Assembly (NCBI GenBank): GCA_003426165.1
Contig: QUAH01000008.1
Coordinates: 79,143-143,142 of the forward strand
Length of the DNA: 64,000 nucleotides
Direction of reading: 5' to 3'
Source: Candidatus Saccharicenans subterraneus
GTDB taxonomy: Bacteria > Acidobacteriota > Aminicenantia > Aminicenantales > Saccharicenantaceae
Shown: positions 1 through 9,753 of the stretch, in pieces
Position numbering within the stretch: position 1 is the first letter of the stretch
Layout: each line of letters starts with the position of its first letter
Made by a program: the position numbers and the translations under genes
The notes under the pieces: model-generated
Told to the model about the DNA's origin: nothing
The model's input: the letters and a program-made list of their open reading frames with translations, nothing else
Database searches by the model: none

Positions 1-1146
1 TTCGCTGATATCCTCCCAGTCTATCCGGGCCACGGATTTCATCATCAGGAAACCGACGATAATCAGGGGAGGGGCTATGACCGGGTGGAGCACCTGGTCC
101 TTGTAGACAAAGCTCCCGCCCACCATGGCCGCCAGGGGACTCAGGAAAAGAGCCCCGAGAAAGAGCACCGAAGTGGCCAGGTTGGCCAGGCCGGTCCTGG
201 CCCCCTGGGCAATGCCGGTTGAGCTTTCGATGTAGCTGGTTACCGTGGAGGTGCCCAGAAGCGTTCCGACCACCGTCCCCATGGCATCGGCCAGCATGGC
301 CTGGTTGGCCCTGGGCAATTTGCCGTTCTTGAAGAACCCGGCCGGGCCGCAGACCCCGACCAGGGTGCCCACCGTGTCAAAAACATCGAGAAAGAAGAAG
401 ACGAATATTATCGGTATCAGCCCGCTCCTGAGCGCGCCGGCAATGTCCAGCTGAAACATGGTCGGAGCAATAGAGGGTGGGGCGGCCAGCACTCCCTGGT
501 ATTTGACCACGCCGAGGGGCAGGCCAACCGCCGTGGTCAGGAGTATTCCCCACAGAAGAGCCCCGGGCACCTTCCAGGCCATCAGGACCGAGATTACCAG
601 GAGCCCGATGAAGGCCAGGATAACCGGCTTGCTGCCCAGGTCTCCCAGACCCACCAGTACACCAGGGGTGGAAACCACGATGCCCGCATACTCCAGACCG
701 ATCAGGGCAATCAACAGTCCGATCCCGGCGGCGATGGCGTTTTTCAGACTGTCCGGGATTATCTCCACCAGTTTGCCGGCCACCCCAAACAGGGCCAGGA
801 CGGTGAAGATTACCCCGGAAATAAAATTGGCACCGAGGGCCACCTGCCAGGAATAGCCCATCAGGCCGCAGACCGTAACCGCAAAGAAAACATTGTGCCC
901 CATGGCCGGAGCCTGGGCTACCGGATAGTTGGCCAGCAAACCGGTTAGAAGGGTGGCCAGGGCGCTGGCCAGGCAGGTAGCCACCATGACCGCCCCTCTA
1001 TCCATGCCCGTCTGTCCCAGGATGGCCGGCTGAACAAAAATGATGTAGGACATGGTCATGAAGGTGGTCAGCCCGCCCAGCAGTTCTTTCCTGAGGCTGG
1101 TCTGGTTGGCCTGAAGTTGAAAAATCTTTTCCAGGGTCTCAGTCAT
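1..1146 (-). CDS. NCS2/AzgA-type purine nucleobase permease (C-terminus off the window)
   Basis: This reading frame is absent from the ORF track because its stop lies beyond base 1. It starts at an ATG preceded by AGGAGGGG, and 382 codons are visible. It is an inner-membrane nucleobase:cation symporter of the AzgA/PbuG branch. The TM10-like block FFLDVFDTVGTLVG is followed by TSTVTSYIESSTGIAQGARTGL, the branch signature. The usual TM3 motif APGMGLNA appears as APAMGHNV (about residues 80-87). It is the last gene of a minus-strand run after apt, about 140 bases downstream, so adenine or another purine base is the likely substrate; this is inferred from context, and other bases are possible. 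Confidence 0.92.
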   Translation of the reverse strand, partial: MTETLEKIFQLQANQTSLRKELLGGLTTFMTMSYIIFVQPAILGQTGMDRGAVMVATCLASALATLLTGLLANYPVAQAPAMGHNVFFAVTVCGLMGYSWQVALGANFISGVIFTVLALFGVAGKLVEIIPDSLKNAIAAGIGLLIALIGLEYAGIVVSTPGVLVGLGDLGSKPVILAFIGLLVISVLMAWKVPGALLWGILLTTAVGLPLGVVKYQGVLAAPPSIAPTMFQLDIAGALRSGLIPIIFVFFFLDVFDTVGTLVGVCGPAGFFKNGKLPRANQAMLADAMGTVVGTLLGTSTVTSYIESSTGIAQGARTGLANLATSVLFLGALFLSPLAAMVGGSFVYKDQVLHPVIAPPLIIVGFLMMKSVARIDWEDISE

Positions 1147-1287
1147 CGCCCCTCCTTGTTAGCCTCAACTTCTGTACCTCCAGCCGGCAGGACAGGTCCC
1201 GGCCGGCCGGCCTATCGTCAGAATAAATTAGCAACATTCTCAGAAATCTATAAAAAAAGATAAGTCGTTCCGGCCAGGCGACCAACC

Positions 1288-1815
1288 TCAAAACTTGACC
1301 AGGGTAAAGACCGGAACTTCGGAATGAGCCTCGTTTATCTTCTTAACTCCTTCCAGGAAGGTTAGCTCCACCAGGGCCACGAAGGCCATCGGCCGGCCTC
1401 CGAGTTTCTGGACCAGTTCAATGGCGCTCACGGCCGAAGAACCGGTGGCAATCAGGTCATCGACTATGACCACCTTTTCCCCGGGCTGAATGCTGTCCAG
1501 GTGGGCCTCGAAATATTCCACGGCATATTCATTTGGCGCCCTGAGGCTCAGCGTCGGCCGGGGCAACTTGCCTTTCTTCCTGATCAGGCTGAACCCGGTG
1601 CGCAGCTCCCTGGCCAGGGCCGCCCCGAAAATGAACCCGCGTGATTCGATGGCCGCCACCCGGTCCGGCGAATACCTCCTGGCCACCTCGGCCATCAAAT
1701 CAATGACCAGGTTAAAGGCTTCGGCGTCCTGGATTACCGGGGTTATATCCTTGAACACAATTCCCGGCTTTGGAAAATCCGGCACGTCATAGATTAGAGC
1801 CTTCAGGTCCTTCAT
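1288..1815 (-). CDS. apt: Adenine phosphoribosyltransferase
   Basis: The enzyme makes AMP from adenine and PRPP in the cytoplasm (purine salvage). The 175-residue length is normal for the family. The PRPP-binding loop VVIVDDLIATGSSA lies at residues 115-128, and the N-terminal half carries the ESRGF segment (57-61) typical of Apt. The ATG start has an AAAGGA ribosome site eight bases upstream. It sits 43 bases after tsaE and ahead of a nucleobase permease, so uptake and salvage of a purine base are probably co-expressed. No unusual residues were noticed. Confidence 0.96.
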   Translation of the reverse strand: MKDLKALIYDVPDFPKPGIVFKDITPVIQDAEAFNLVIDLMAEVARRYSPDRVAAIESRGFIFGAALARELRTGFSLIRKKGKLPRPTLSLRAPNEYAVEYFEAHLDSIQPGEKVVIVDDLIATGSSAVSAIELVQKLGGRPMAFVALVELTFLEGVKKINEAHSEVPVFTLVKF

Positions 1816-1858
1816 GAACGTTTCCTTTCGTCCAGGGATTTTCTCCAGTTAATTAATT

Positions 1859-2335
1859 TTATTGATTCTCAAGACTGAGGTAAACCTCCGAAGTCTTGAT
1901 TTTAATCAACCTGCTGTCATCGGCTTCAACGGCGATGGAAATTTCTATCATCCTTCCGGACCGGAAATCCGCCGGCAGCCTTTCCGCCCATTCCACGGCC
2001 ACCACCCCGCTTTCCAGGTAATCCTCGAGCCCCAAGTCGGCGATTTCCTCCGGGTCTTCCAACCGGTATAGGTCGACGTGAACGAGGTCCACTCGCCCGC
2101 TGTAAATATTAACCAGGGTAAAAGACGGGCTGCAGACCGAATCGACCGCCTTAACCCCGAGGCCAGAAGCCAGTCCCTTGACAAAAACCGTCTTCCCGGC
2201 TCCCAGTTCCCCGGTGATCAGGACCAGTTCATCACCCCGGAGCTCGCGGGCCAGATTTTCTGCCAGCTGGAAAGTCTCCTGTTCTGAATTGGTCCTGATT
2301 TCCAGCTCAACCGATTTCCGAGTCATCTTCTCCAC
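1859..2335 (-). CDS. tsaE: tRNA threonylcarbamoyladenosine biosynthesis ATPase TsaE
   Basis: TsaE is the small ATPase that supports the TsaB-TsaD complex when threonylcarbamoyl is added to A37 of ANN-decoding tRNAs. The P-loop GELGAGKT is at residues 42-49, and the C-terminal region has the family's VEWAER segment (usually VEW.E). At 158 residues the length is typical. Its start overlaps the last 29 bases of nnr, so the two are translationally coupled. The nnr-tsaE neighbourhood is common in bacteria. The ATG at the fourth codon is an alternative start. Confidence 0.95.
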   Translation of the reverse strand: MEKMTRKSVELEIRTNSEQETFQLAENLARELRGDELVLITGELGAGKTVFVKGLASGLGVKAVDSVCSPSFTLVNIYSGRVDLVHVDLYRLEDPEEIADLGLEDYLESGVVAVEWAERLPADFRSGRMIEISIAVEADDSRLIKIKTSEVYLSLENQ

Positions 2336-3893
2336 CGCTGGCCACGAACCTGATGGCTGCCGGCAGGAACTTAATCAGGTCAGTGGCGGTCAGGCTTTTT
2401 TCTCCTACTTTTTCCGCGGCCAGGTCCCCGCTCAACCCGTGAATAAAAACGGCATTGACCGCCGCCTGAAGCAGGTCCTTAACCTGCATGGCTTCCGAAG
2501 CCAGAAGACCGGCCAGGACGTCTCCGGTTCCGCCAGAAGCCATTCCCGGGTTTCCGGTCGGGTTGACCCTGACCTTCCCCTCCGGAGAAGCGATGAGTGT
2601 CCGGTATCCTTTCAAAACGAGGTGTACCTTATGCTTCCTGGCAAATTCCGGAACTATTTCCAGGCGCCTTCTCAGGATTTCAGCAGTGTCCAGGCCACTG
2701 AGCCTGGAAAACTCGCCCGGGTGCGGGGTCAGAATGGTCTTTTCAGGAAGCGAAGACAGCACTTCCGGCCTGGCGGCAATGATATTCAATCCATCGGCAT
2801 CGACCACCAGCGGATTCCGGTAATTCTTGAGTCTGCCAAGTAGCTTCAGGACAAAGGCTGAGGTTGAAGGATGGGTGGAGAGACCCGGCCCGACCAGCAG
2901 GGCATCCTTGCCCTTAATTAATTCCAGCACCCGTCCCAGGGCTTCTTCCGAGATACTGCCCGAGTCTGTTTCGGCGAGGGGCTCGGTCATCAACTCTGGC
3001 ATGCTCCTGGCCACCACGGGCAAACAGCTCCCGGCCGTGGCCACGGTGACCAGCCCCGCCCCCATTTTCAGGGCGGCCCGGCCGGCCATGGCCGCTGCCC
3101 CGGTCTTGCCGCGCGAGCCGGCAATGACCAGCAGATGGCCATAGGTGCCTTTGTGAGTATCGCGCTTTCTGGGCTGAAAGTATGGGACCAGGGACTCCAG
3201 CTCCACCAGTTCAAGGTTCAATCCCGGACGTTCGAATAAAAAGGGTGGCAGGCTGATGTCAGCCACCACCAGATCGCCGACATAGTCTTCGGCTGGCGGA
3301 AAGAAATGGGCCACCTTGGGTGCCCCCAGGGTCACCGTCAGGTCAGCCCGGACACAGGGCCCGATGAGTTCAAATGTGTCTGAAGACAGGCCCGATGGAA
3401 TGTCAATTGAGACCACAAAGGCTCCAGAATCATTTATGTCCTGGACCACCCTGGCGTATAAACCCTGGAGCGGGCTGGACAGACCGGTTCCAAACAGGGC
3501 ATCAACAATTATCGGCGTTTCTGATAGGATTTTCCTGGCTTTCTTCCAGGCGGCCTCGTCTCCGACCTCGATAACCTGCAGGCCAATCTTTCGGGCAATC
3601 TCCAGGTTCAAGGCGGCATCGCCCCGGACCTCAGAGATTCTACCGACAAGCAAGACCGGGCAGTCGACACCCTGGTTGTGGAGATGCCGGGCCACCACCA
3701 GGCCGTCGCCGCCGTTGTTGCCCTTTCCGGCCACCACCACCACTCTCATCCCGGCCTCCACGCCCAGTTCATTCCTTAGGACGGCCGCGACCTGCAGTCC
3801 AGCGTTTTCCATCAGAACCGGGCCGGGGATTCCAATTTCCTCGATGGCAATCCGGTCAATCTCTCTCATCTGGGCAGCGGTCAGGATTTTCAT
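2307..3893 (-). CDS. nnr: Bifunctional NAD(P)H-hydrate epimerase / ADP-dependent dehydratase
   Basis: This is a metabolite-repair enzyme that converts damaged NADHX and NADPHX back to NAD(P)H. The N-terminal YjeF_N epimerase domain (about 1-215) holds AGKGNNGGDG at 55-64. The C-terminal dehydratase domain (about 225-520) has the ribokinase-like motif NPTGNPGMASGGTGDVLAG at 444-462. The 528-residue length fits the fused form. It is the first gene of the minus-strand run nnr-tsaE-apt-permease. The region upstream is shared divergently with gap. Confidence 0.96.
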   Translation of the reverse strand: MKILTAAQMREIDRIAIEEIGIPGPVLMENAGLQVAAVLRNELGVEAGMRVVVVAGKGNNGGDGLVVARHLHNQGVDCPVLLVGRISEVRGDAALNLEIARKIGLQVIEVGDEAAWKKARKILSETPIIVDALFGTGLSSPLQGLYARVVQDINDSGAFVVSIDIPSGLSSDTFELIGPCVRADLTVTLGAPKVAHFFPPAEDYVGDLVVADISLPPFLFERPGLNLELVELESLVPYFQPRKRDTHKGTYGHLLVIAGSRGKTGAAAMAGRAALKMGAGLVTVATAGSCLPVVARSMPELMTEPLAETDSGSISEEALGRVLELIKGKDALLVGPGLSTHPSTSAFVLKLLGRLKNYRNPLVVDADGLNIIAARPEVLSSLPEKTILTPHPGEFSRLSGLDTAEILRRRLEIVPEFARKHKVHLVLKGYRTLIASPEGKVRVNPTGNPGMASGGTGDVLAGLLASEAMQVKDLLQAAVNAVFIHGLSGDLAAEKVGEKSLTATDLIKFLPAAIRFVASGGEDDSEIG

Positions 3894-4112
3894 CTTTCAC
3901 CTCGGTCTTAAAGAATATTATCATAAAAAATGAACGGGGATAAAGCCACCCGTAGCGGGAACATAATTCCAGAATCGCCCCTGATCCAGGTTCTATTTTT
4001 ACAGAAGCAGTCGGGCTGGGCTGAAGACTTCAAGGCCCGGTCATATTTGATTGCCAAAACCCGCCATCTGTGATAAATTTTTATAAACTCAAATTTATTA
4101 TCAGAAAAATAA

Positions 4113-5132
<1,020 letters not shown>

Positions 5133-5150
5133 ACCCCGGGAGGGGAAAAA

Positions 5151-6329
5151 ATGAAATTCGTGGAAGAAATCGAAGTCAAAGGCAAGACCGTCTTCCTGCG
5201 GGTGGACTTTAACGTTCCCCTGGATGAGAACCTGAACATCCGGGACGACACCAGGATCCAGGCCTCGCTGCCAACCATAAAGTACCTGCTGCAGAAGGGA
5301 GCCAGGCTGGTGGTGGCCTCTCACCTGGGCCGGCCCAAGGGCCAGTTTAACCCCAAGATGAGCCTGAAACCGGTGGCCGGGCGTCTCGGCCAGCTCCTCC
5401 CTGGAACGAATATCATCATGGCTCCAGACGTCATCGGTCCCGAGGTAGATAGCCTCAAGGCCGGGCTGAAAGAGGGCGAACTGCTGCTCCTGGAAAACGT
5501 CCGCTTTTACAAGCAGGAAACCGATAACGACCCGGAGTTCTCCCGGAAACTGGCTGAAGGCTGCCAGGTTTTTGTCAACGACGCTTTCGGCTCCTGCCAC
5601 CGGGCCCATGCCTCGGTGGTGGGTATAGCTTCCTATATTCCAGAGAAAGCAGCCGGCTACCTGCTGAAAAAGGAAGTGGATTACCTGAAAAAAATCACCG
5701 ATAACCCTCAGAAACCCTTTGTGGCCATCCTGGGCGGGGCTAAAATTGAGGACAAGATACCAGTCCTGGAAAGCCTGGTGACCAAGGCTGATGCCCTGCT
5801 CATCGGCGGAGCCATGGCCTATACTTTTCTTAAAGCCCGTGGGCTGGCGGTCGGAAAATCCCTGGTGGAAGAAGATAAGCTGGAGATTGCCAGCCAGATC
5901 ATGAAAAAGGCCGAAGATAACAGGGTTAAGCTGCTTCTCCCGCTGGACCACGTTTTGGCCATTTCCATCGAAAGCCGGGAAGCGGCCGCCGTGGCTGACA
6001 GCTATCCCCTGCCGGAAGACCTGATGGGAGTGGACATCGGACCCAGGACAGTGGCCGAATACAAGAAGCTTATTCAATCAGCCAGGACCATTTTCTGGAA
6101 CGGCCCGCTGGGCGTGTTCGAGGTGGAAGCCTTCGCCCGGGGAACCATGGAAATCGCCGCGGCCGTGGCCGGGTCCGAAGCCCTGTCGGTGGTCGGTGGT
6201 GGTGATTCTATAGCCGCCATCCAGAAGGCCGGACTGGCCGGGAAAATAAGCCACATCTCCACCGGCGGCGGGGCCTCGCTGGAGTTCGTAGCCTACGGAA
6301 CCCTGCCCGGAATTGAGGCCCTGGAATAA
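5151..6329 (+). CDS. pgk: Phosphoglycerate kinase
   Basis: The enzyme transfers phosphate from 1,3-bisphosphoglycerate to ADP, giving ATP and 3-phosphoglycerate. It has the N-terminal substrate loop VFLRVDFNVPL, the SHLGRPKG segment, and the C-terminal nucleotide-binding GGGDSIAA and STGGGASLEF motifs. At 392 residues it is the usual length. A GGGAGGGG site lies five bases before the ATG. It is second in the glycolytic run. A 130-base gap with a perfect 10-base inverted repeat separates it from tpiA. Confidence 0.98.
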   Translation: MKFVEEIEVKGKTVFLRVDFNVPLDENLNIRDDTRIQASLPTIKYLLQKGARLVVASHLGRPKGQFNPKMSLKPVAGRLGQLLPGTNIIMAPDVIGPEVDSLKAGLKEGELLLLENVRFYKQETDNDPEFSRKLAEGCQVFVNDAFGSCHRAHASVVGIASYIPEKAAGYLLKKEVDYLKKITDNPQKPFVAILGGAKIEDKIPVLESLVTKADALLIGGAMAYTFLKARGLAVGKSLVEEDKLEIASQIMKKAEDNRVKLLLPLDHVLAISIESREAAAVADSYPLPEDLMGVDIGPRTVAEYKKLIQSARTIFWNGPLGVFEVEAFARGTMEIAAAVAGSEALSVVGGGDSIAAIQKAGLAGKISHISTGGGASLEFVAYGTLPGIEALE

Positions 6330-6368
6330 GAAACGGCTGCGGTCAGGAATAACCTTTTATCAGCGGAG

Positions 6369-6397
6369 AAGCTTCTTTTTTACCGTGAAAGAAGCTT
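6369..6397 (+). repeat. Perfect 10-bp inverted repeat between pgk and tpiA
   Basis: AAGCTTCTTT pairs perfectly with AAAGAAGCTT across a nine-base loop. The stem is AT-rich and is followed by TTTAATAAATT rather than a clean T-run, so it is at best a weak terminator. It may instead be an mRNA-stabilising or processing hairpin that sets different levels of pgk and tpiA message. Confidence 0.5.
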
Positions 6398-6459
6398 TTA
6401 ATAAATTATATCTGATGGTCAATGGCTTCATTAAAATCAAGAATTGAGAGGGAATTAAC

Positions 6460-7242
6460 ATGGCGGCCTTAAGAAAACCGGTCATTGCCGGGAACTGGAA
6501 AATGCACAAGACCATCGCCGAGGCCAGGGAACTGGCCGAAGCCGTGGTCAGAGGTCTTGATAATTCTTTCGGCGCGGCCACCCTAATTCTTATTCCTCCC
6601 TTCACGGCCATCCATGAAGTCAAAAGAACGGTATCCGGGACAGAAATCGCCGTCGGCGCCCAGGACGTCTTCTGGGAGGACAAGGGCGCCTTCACCGGGG
6701 AAATCTCACCCGTGCAACTCAAGGAAGCCGGCTGCGATTTTGTGGTCATCGGCCACTCCGAAAGAAGGCAGTACTTTGGGGAAACCGACGAGACCGTGCG
6801 GAAAAAGACCCTGGCCGCTCTAAAGCATGAGCTGATTCCCATCGTCTGCATCGGCGAGACCCTGGAAGAAAGAGAAAGTGGCGGGACCCTGGACCGAATC
6901 CGGACCCAGCTTGAACAGAGCCTTTTTACCCTGGACGGCCCAGCCTTTAGCCGGGTGGTCCTGGCCTATGAGCCCATCTGGGCCATAGGCACCGGACGCA
7001 ACGCCACCCCGGAACAGGCAGAGGAGGTCCAGGCCTTTATCAGGAACCTGGTGGCTTCCAGGTATGGCAAAAGCGTGGCTGATTATGCTATAATTCTATA
7101 CGGCGGTTCAGTGAAACCGAGCAACGCCCTGTCCTTAGCCAGGGAAAAGGACGTTGATGGATTTTTAGTTGGCGGAGCTTCTCTCGAAGCTGAGTCGTTC
7201 CTGGCCATAGCCAGAGAGGCTCTCCGCGCAGTGAGGGATTAA
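6460..7242 (+). CDS. tpiA: Triosephosphate isomerase
   Basis: The enzyme interconverts dihydroxyacetone phosphate and glyceraldehyde-3-phosphate. GNWKMHK (Lys substrate loop), IGHSERR (electrophilic His), [11 protein letters not shown] (catalytic Glu and flexible loop) and YGGSVKP (phosphate binding) are all present. At 260 residues it is normal. The ATG follows AGAGGGA. It lies third in the glycolytic run and its stop codon is one base from the secG start, which indicates tight translational coupling of the two. Confidence 0.98.
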   Translation: MAALRKPVIAGNWKMHKTIAEARELAEAVVRGLDNSFGAATLILIPPFTAIHEVKRTVSGTEIAVGAQDVFWEDKGAFTGEISPVQLKEAGCDFVVIGHSERRQYFGETDETVRKKTLAALKHELIPIVCIGETLEERESGGTLDRIRTQLEQSLFTLDGPAFSRVVLAYEPIWAIGTGRNATPEQAEEVQAFIRNLVASRYGKSVADYAIILYGGSVKPSNALSLAREKDVDGFLVGGASLEAESFLAIAREALRAVRD

Positions 7243-7243
7243 A

Positions 7244-7618
7244 GTGACAGCTTTACTGGTTACGGTTCATGTTATCATCTGCATCGTGTTGATTCTGGCC
7301 GTTCTGCTGCAATCCGGCAAGGCGGCTGACCTGGCCGGGGCTTTCGGCGGGGCCGGCAGCCAGACAGCCTTTGGCCCCAGGGGGGCCCAGACCCTGCTTG
7401 GCAAGGTGACCACCGTCTGCGCCATTCTGTTCATGGTGACCTCGCTCGGACTCTGGTTGATATCAGGGAAAACCTCCTCGGTGGTCAGGAATGTCCCCGC
7501 CAAGGAAACACCGGCGGCCACCCAGGCTCAGCCTGCAACCCAGGAACAGAAATCCCAGACTCCACCGGCCAGCACTGAAAAGACCGAGCAGAAGTCTGAA
7601 GATACTGGCAAGAAATAA
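7244..7618 (+). CDS. secG: Preprotein translocase subunit SecG
   Basis: SecG is the small inner-membrane subunit of the SecYEG channel. The GTG start is one base after the tpiA stop. There are two hydrophobic helices (about residues 3-22 and 52-71), joined by the conserved Gly-rich loop ending in [14 protein letters not shown]. The C-terminal tail of about 45 residues is rich in Thr, Gln, Lys and Ala and is probably cytoplasmic or disordered. tpiA-secG followed by a tRNA-Leu gene is a widely shared gene order. Only 13 bases separate it from the tRNA. Confidence 0.95.
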   Translation: MTALLVTVHVIICIVLILAVLLQSGKAADLAGAFGGAGSQTAFGPRGAQTLLGKVTTVCAILFMVTSLGLWLISGKTSSVVRNVPAKETPAATQAQPATQEQKSQTPPASTEKTEQKSEDTGKK

Positions 7619-7631
7619 AAAATGTGGGAAT

Positions 7632-7719
7632 GCCGAAGTGGTGGAATTGGCAGACACGCTAGCTTGAGGGGCTAGTTCCCGCAAAAATGGGAGTAGGGGT
7701 TCGAGTCCCCTCTTCGGCA
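7632..7719 (+). tRNA. tRNA-Leu, anticodon GAG
   Basis: The acceptor strands GCCGAAG and CTTCGGC pair fully and are followed by discriminator A. The anticodon arm CTAGC-TTGAGGG-GCTAG places GAG at positions 34-36. A long variable arm (CCC...GGG) marks it as type II, and the T arm is GGGG-TTCGAGT-CCCC. CCA is not encoded. It lies 13 bases after secG and is probably excised from the same transcript. Confidence 0.97.
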
Positions 7720-7780
7720 TTCTTCTTACCGGTTGAAATATTTGACAGAAAGAACACTCAACAAGAACGGAGGGAAATTA

Positions 7781-9043
7781 ATGAAGCCGGTATCCAGGCG
7801 TTTTTTTGTTTTTATATTGACCGCGGTCCTGGCCACAATCTTAATAAATTTTGATGTTCAGGCCGGGGTTCAGGCCGGTTCAGACCACTCTTACTCGGTG
7901 GCGGTCAGGGTGCTTCAGAAAAACAATTTTGTCCGCAACCTCGGGCCGCAGGACTTTGAAGTCCTGGAAGACGGCCAGGTCCGAAAAATCGAAGCAATTT
8001 ACCTGGTGGAAAACAACAAACTGACCCGGGTTCTGGAAGAAAAGCCCAAGGCCGTCAGCCTGAACAAGAATTACTTCATCATCGTCCAGGCCAGCGAATA
8101 CGACAAGAGACTGGGCGATGCGGTCAGCCTTCTGGTCAACAACTATTTTCAACCGGGTGATACCCTGACCCTGATTACCCCCCTCAAAATCTATCGCTTC
8201 AACCCTGAAACCCTGAGGGGCAAGCCCAGGTCCCAGGTCAGCCGGGAAATCCAGAACCTGATGAGAGCGGACATCATCCAGGGCAGCCGCGAATACAACA
8301 CGGTCCTCCGGGATTTGAAAAAGATTACCCGCACCCTGGCCACCTTCGGAGGCGAATCTGTCGGGGCCGACCCGGACGTGGAGAACGAGTCAGATTCAAC
8401 CACTTCCAACTTCGGGATAGAATACATGCTCACCCGCTACCAGGATACCCTGATCAAGCTGGACGGGCTCAGGCTGGTCGACCAGGACAAGTTCCTGTCC
8501 TTTGCCCGGTCGCTGAAAAAAACCCCGGGACAGAAAACGGTCATCTTCTTCTACCAGAGAGAGTTCCGCCCTGAACTGAGCTCCAGAGTCTTGAACCAGA
8601 TGATGTCCAGCTACCAGGATTATCCCCACATCATCAACAGCCTGATGGAACTCTTCCAGTTCTACCGCCGGGAAACCAGCCTGGACAAGGAAGCCATCAG
8701 CCAGGCCCTGGCCGATTCCGGGGCGCTTTTTAATTTTGTCTACCTGGACAAGAAACCGGTCCGCATCAGCGGGGTGGTGATGAACGAACAATCGGAGGAT
8801 GTCTTTGAGGCCCTGACCGAGGCGGCCAGAGCCACCGGTGGAATATCCGACAACACCTCCAACCCGGTGGAAGGACTGAGGAAATCGGCGGAGAACGCTT
8901 CGGGATATTACTTGATCTTTTATCGGTCAGAATGGCAGCCCGAACAGTCCGGTTTCAGGCAGGTTCAGGTCAACCTCAAGAGCGGCCGGGACTACCAGGT
9001 CAGGCATCGACGGGGATATTTCCTGTCAGACTTTTCTGAATAA
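7781..9043 (+). CDS. Secreted VWFA-related protein (acidobacterial type)
   Basis: The track starts this ORF at 7733, but the ATG at 7781 has GGAGGG six bases upstream and opens a clear signal peptide (KPVSRR then about 18 hydrophobic residues), so I use it; 420 residues result. The first mature segment (SVAVRVLQKNNFVRNLGPQDFEVLEDG) and the C-terminal SGYYLIFYRSE and HRRGYF patterns fit the VWFA-related domain family frequent in Acidobacteria. A MIDAS-type DxSxS is not obvious in this copy. It is probably periplasmic or surface-exposed, and its function is unknown. It is monocistronic and converges on the thioredoxin gene 11 bases away. Confidence 0.82.
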   Translation: MKPVSRRFFVFILTAVLATILINFDVQAGVQAGSDHSYSVAVRVLQKNNFVRNLGPQDFEVLEDGQVRKIEAIYLVENNKLTRVLEEKPKAVSLNKNYFIIVQASEYDKRLGDAVSLLVNNYFQPGDTLTLITPLKIYRFNPETLRGKPRSQVSREIQNLMRADIIQGSREYNTVLRDLKKITRTLATFGGESVGADPDVENESDSTTSNFGIEYMLTRYQDTLIKLDGLRLVDQDKFLSFARSLKKTPGQKTVIFFYQREFRPELSSRVLNQMMSSYQDYPHIINSLMELFQFYRRETSLDKEAISQALADSGALFNFVYLDKKPVRISGVVMNEQSEDVFEALTEAARATGGISDNTSNPVEGLRKSAENASGYYLIFYRSEWQPEQSGFRQVQVNLKSGRDYQVRHRRGYFLSDFSE

Positions 9044-9054
9044 GTTCGGACCCT

Positions 9055-9495
9055 TCAGGCCAGCCTGGCCACCCAGAGAGAAAAATCCATTTCGCCCATG
9101 GCCCCGGACACCCGGCCCCGTTCGGCATTCCTGTGGAAAACAATAAAAGTGGGGACCGCGGTAATTCCCAGCTGGGCGGCCAGATCCTGATGTCTTTCCA
9201 CATCCACCTTGACTACCATGAGCTCACCGGCTCGCCGCCGGGCCAGCCTGTCCAGAATCGGGGCCATCAGCAAACAGGGCCCGCAGGAATCAGAATAAAA
9301 GTCGACCAGGACCGGCAGGCTGGAATGGCTTATCAGGTTCACGGCCTGAGCCGAATTGACACTGACCACGTCACCCGGCCTGGGCAAAGGATTGCGGCAG
9401 CGGCCACAGACCACGGTCTTGTGGCCAGCATCTTCCGGGTAGTAATTGGTCTGCCCGCACTGAAAGCAACTGACCTTGATCTTTCTGTCGCCCAT
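9055..9495 (-). CDS. Thioredoxin with N-terminal zinc ribbon (TrxC-like)
   Basis: This is a cytoplasmic disulfide reductase. I prefer the ATG at 9495 (MGDRKIK) to the upstream starts in the track, because it sits directly before the zinc ribbon and the upstream bases are AT-rich and promoter-like. Cys10, Cys13, Cys30 and Cys33 form the zinc ribbon as in thioredoxin 2. The active site is DSCGPC (Cys71 and Cys74), so the usual Trp before CGPC is replaced by Ser. The cis-Pro segment AVPTFIVF is present. The 146-residue length matches TrxC. Its natural reductase may be the atypical enzyme at 42.2-43.1 kb, but that is a guess. Confidence 0.9.
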   Translation of the reverse strand: MGDRKIKVSCFQCGQTNYYPEDAGHKTVVCGRCRNPLPRPGDVVSVNSAQAVNLISHSSLPVLVDFYSDSCGPCLLMAPILDRLARRRAGELMVVKVDVERHQDLAAQLGITAVPTFIVFHRNAERGRVSGAMGEMDFSLWVARLA

Positions 9496-9753
9496 GGTTG
9501 CTAAATAATTTTTATAAATTTTTAGCATAAACACGAAAAAAATCAAAGGCCGGGCCGGTAAAAATCAAAACCCTGAAGCCGGGAGACATTCCAGAACAGA
9601 GCAAGCAGATTGAGTACAGGTTTATTGCAATTTGAGGGATCGGGCAGGAGTCGAGTTGCTTCTTACTCTATCAGCCCGGGATATTTACAAGGGTCTGCAG
9701 GCTGGCTTACGGGCTCAGATTTTGGAGATAAGAGCCAGGGCTAATTATAAAAA

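Noticed and set aside
245-856. Plus-strand ORFs at 245-454 and 458-856
   Set aside because: They are antisense shadows of the minus-strand nucleobase permease, whose frame is open over the whole region.
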